Assembly (NCBI GenBank): GCA_903918595.1
Contig: CAIXFB010000013.1
Span: forward strand, 1 to 14,653
Direction of reading: 5' to 3'
Length of the DNA: 14,653 bases
Source of the DNA: an uncultured Actinomycetes bacterium
GTDB taxonomy: Bacteria; Actinomycetota; Actinomycetes; S36-B12
The first letter of the stretch is position 1; each line of letters starts with the position of its first letter. Under the pieces are notes generated by a model. It was not told where the DNA came from, made no database searches, and saw only the letters and a program-made list of their open reading frames with translations. Below, piece by piece: positions 13,428 through 14,653 of the stretch. A program made the translations under genes and the position numbers.

Positions 13428-14653
13428 CTAGCTGCTGGTCACTCGTGCAGGCAGTGAAGCGATTCCGTTCACGAAGTTCGAGCGGGTGCGCACGATCTCG
13501 CCGTTACCTTCAAACCGAACTCCGAGACGGATCATTTCCTCGAGCAGGATCTTGACCTCGAGCCGGGCCAGTGGAGCTCCTAGGCAGTGATGCGGGCCCT
13601 TGGCACCGAATGCAACCTGCGGTGGTTTTATCGGCCTGGTGATGTCGAAACGCAGTGGATCAGCGAACGCGGCATCGTCGAAGTTCGCTGATGCGTACCA
13701 GATCACCACTTTGTCGTTTTCTTTGATGCTGATCCCGGCGAGCTCGGTATCTCGGGTTGCTGTGCGGCGCATGTGTAGCACCGGGCTGGCGTAACGAATG
13801 ATCTCTTCAACCGCGCTATCGACGAGTTCCGGGTTGCGGTGGAGCAACTCGAGTTGATCTGGGTTATCGATAAACGCTGCAATGCCATTGCTGATCGCGG
13901 TGCGGGTGGTCTCGTTTCCGGCAAACACCAAAACTTGGAACATGTTTGCGTACTCAACGCTGGTGAGGTGATCGCCATCGACTTCAGACTCGATGAGCGT
14001 GGTCACTAGGTCATCGTGCGGGTCGCGTCGTCGTTCTTCGCCCAACTCTTTCCCGTATTCAAAGAGCGCGTGCGCTGCGGGCGATGAAAAAGGTAAAAGT
14101 TCAAGCGGTGTCACGTTGCCGTAGGCGTCGGCGGGCAGATCCGCGCCATCAACGAGTTCATCGCTGAGTTTCACCATGAAGTCGGTGTCTTCTTCGGGCA
14201 CACCAAGGATTCCCACAATCACTCGGATCGGGAGTGGAGCTGAAATGGCGCGCACCACGTCAACATCGCCTGCATCGATCGCCTCGGTGAGCAACGTGGA
14301 GGTGATGCTGCGGGTGGTCTCCTCGTAGTTGCGCACCTTGCGCCCGGTGAAGGCAGGGATGCCGAGTTTGCGTAGGCGCACATGCTCGGGCGGATCGGTG
14401 TCGATGATGCTGCGGCGAGCGTCCATGGCTTCCTGCGGTAAGTCCCACAAATTGGTCATACCTCGCGCGCTGGAATAGGTCGCAGGATCGCGGGTTACGG
14501 TGACGAGGTCCGCATACCGGGTCACGGCCCAGTACGGGCGGTCTTCATACATGCACTTGGCCACAGGCTCGGTTGCTCGCATGTGTGCAAACGTTGCGTG
14601 TGGGATCCCATCTGCGTACGTGTTGGGATCGGTGATGTCGAGGTCAGTGCGAC
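13428..14653 (-). CDS. Cytochrome P450, nearly complete (5' end cut by window)
   Basis: 408 codons are visible to the window edge. The frame remains open upstream of ATG 14582, and those residues (DLDITDPNTYADGIPHATFAHMR, split: DLDITDPNTYADG then IPHATFAHMR) are a normal P450 N-terminus, so 14582 is not the start; the true one is outside. Motifs: YWAVTRYAD, the I-helix AGNETTR, ExxR in EEIIRYASP, MRRTATRDTELAG, and the haem loop FGAKGPHHCLG with the axial Cys. It is a soluble, bacterial class I type P450 of the same family group as the one at the left edge. No ferredoxin or reductase is present in the window. A monooxygenase acting on the cluster substrate, for example N-dealkylation or ring or side-chain hydroxylation, is inferred only from position. 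It shares the bidirectional terminator with the permease. Confidence 0.95.
   Translation of the reverse strand, partial: RTDLDITDPNTYADGIPHATFAHMRATEPVAKCMYEDRPYWAVTRYADLVTVTRDPATYSSARGMTNLWDLPQEAMDARRSIIDTDPPEHVRLRKLGIPAFTGRKVRNYEETTRSITSTLLTEAIDAGDVDVVRAISAPLPIRVIVGILGVPEEDTDFMVKLSDELVDGADLPADAYGNVTPLELLPFSSPAAHALFEYGKELGEERRRDPHDDLVTTLIESEVDGDHLTSVEYANMFQVLVFAGNETTRTAISNGIAAFIDNPDQLELLHRNPELVDSAVEEIIRYASPVLHMRRTATRDTELAGISIKENDKVVIWYASANFDDAAFADPLRFDITRPIKPPQVAFGAKGPHHCLGAPLARLEVKILLEEMIRLGVRFEGNGEIVRTRSNFVNGIASLPARVTSS

Noticed and set aside
14582..14584. ATG at 14582 as the start of the right P450
   Set aside because: The frame continues upstream to the window edge with a typical P450 N-terminal sequence, so the gene is cut by the window.

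Overview
The window looks like a catabolic island from an actinobacterium. Four things point there: base composition in the high-50s to about 60% G+C (estimated by eye), an LLM-class (F420-type) flavin-like oxidoreductase, two soluble bacterial-type cytochrome P450s, and several starts that look leaderless (a -10 box 6-7 nt before the start codon). I cannot place it to order or genus. It is densely coded: eleven genes plus a partial P450 at one or both ends depending on how they are counted (twelve coding regions in total, two of them cut by the window edges). No stretch over 300 bp lacks a gene, and I see no tRNA, rRNA, CRISPR array, transposase or integrase.

Layout. Left edge: the C-terminal half of a P450 (1-729, +), convergent with a class I glutamine amidotransferase (745-1446, -); their stops lie in two copies of a 19-bp tandem duplication. 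Divergent from the amidotransferase is a glutamine-synthetase-family ligase, GS1 (1574-2923, +), then an LLM oxidoreductase (3041-3976, +). An acetoacetate-decarboxylase-family gene (3997-4827, -) is divergent from a TetR regulator (4900-5553, +), with a palindrome between them. Next is a tightly coupled minus-strand operon read from 8716 down to 5558: alpha/beta hydrolase, a protein resembling the pyridine-ring-opening dioxygenase NicX, and a second glutamine-synthetase-family ligase, GS2. Divergent from it is a plus-strand set: acyl-CoA-dehydrogenase-fold flavoprotein (8792-10024), benzoate-CoA-ligase-like enzyme (10038-11639) and an APC permease (11797-13368). The two divergent units share a perfect 15-bp-arm inverted repeat (8738-8770) that contains the -35 boxes of both promoters. 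A bidirectional terminator (13380-13417) separates the permease from a second P450 (13428 to the right edge, -).

How the genes may work together (inference). The best-supported biochemical clue is the dioxygenase plus hydrolase pair. It mirrors NicX (2,5-dihydroxypyridine 5,6-dioxygenase) and NicD (N-formylmaleamate deformylase) of aerobic nicotinate breakdown. Here the pair is joined not to maleamate amidase and maleate isomerase but to a glutamine-synthetase-like ligase, a putative flavin oxygenase or dehydrogenase, an aryl-CoA ligase, P450s and a permease. A second GS-like ligase sits opposite a class I amidotransferase, a pairing known from gamma-glutamylation pathways for amines and anilines. 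I propose an N-heteroaromatic or aromatic-amine degradation cluster that uses gamma-glutamylation and/or CoA-thioester steps. The substrate cannot be read from sequence alone.
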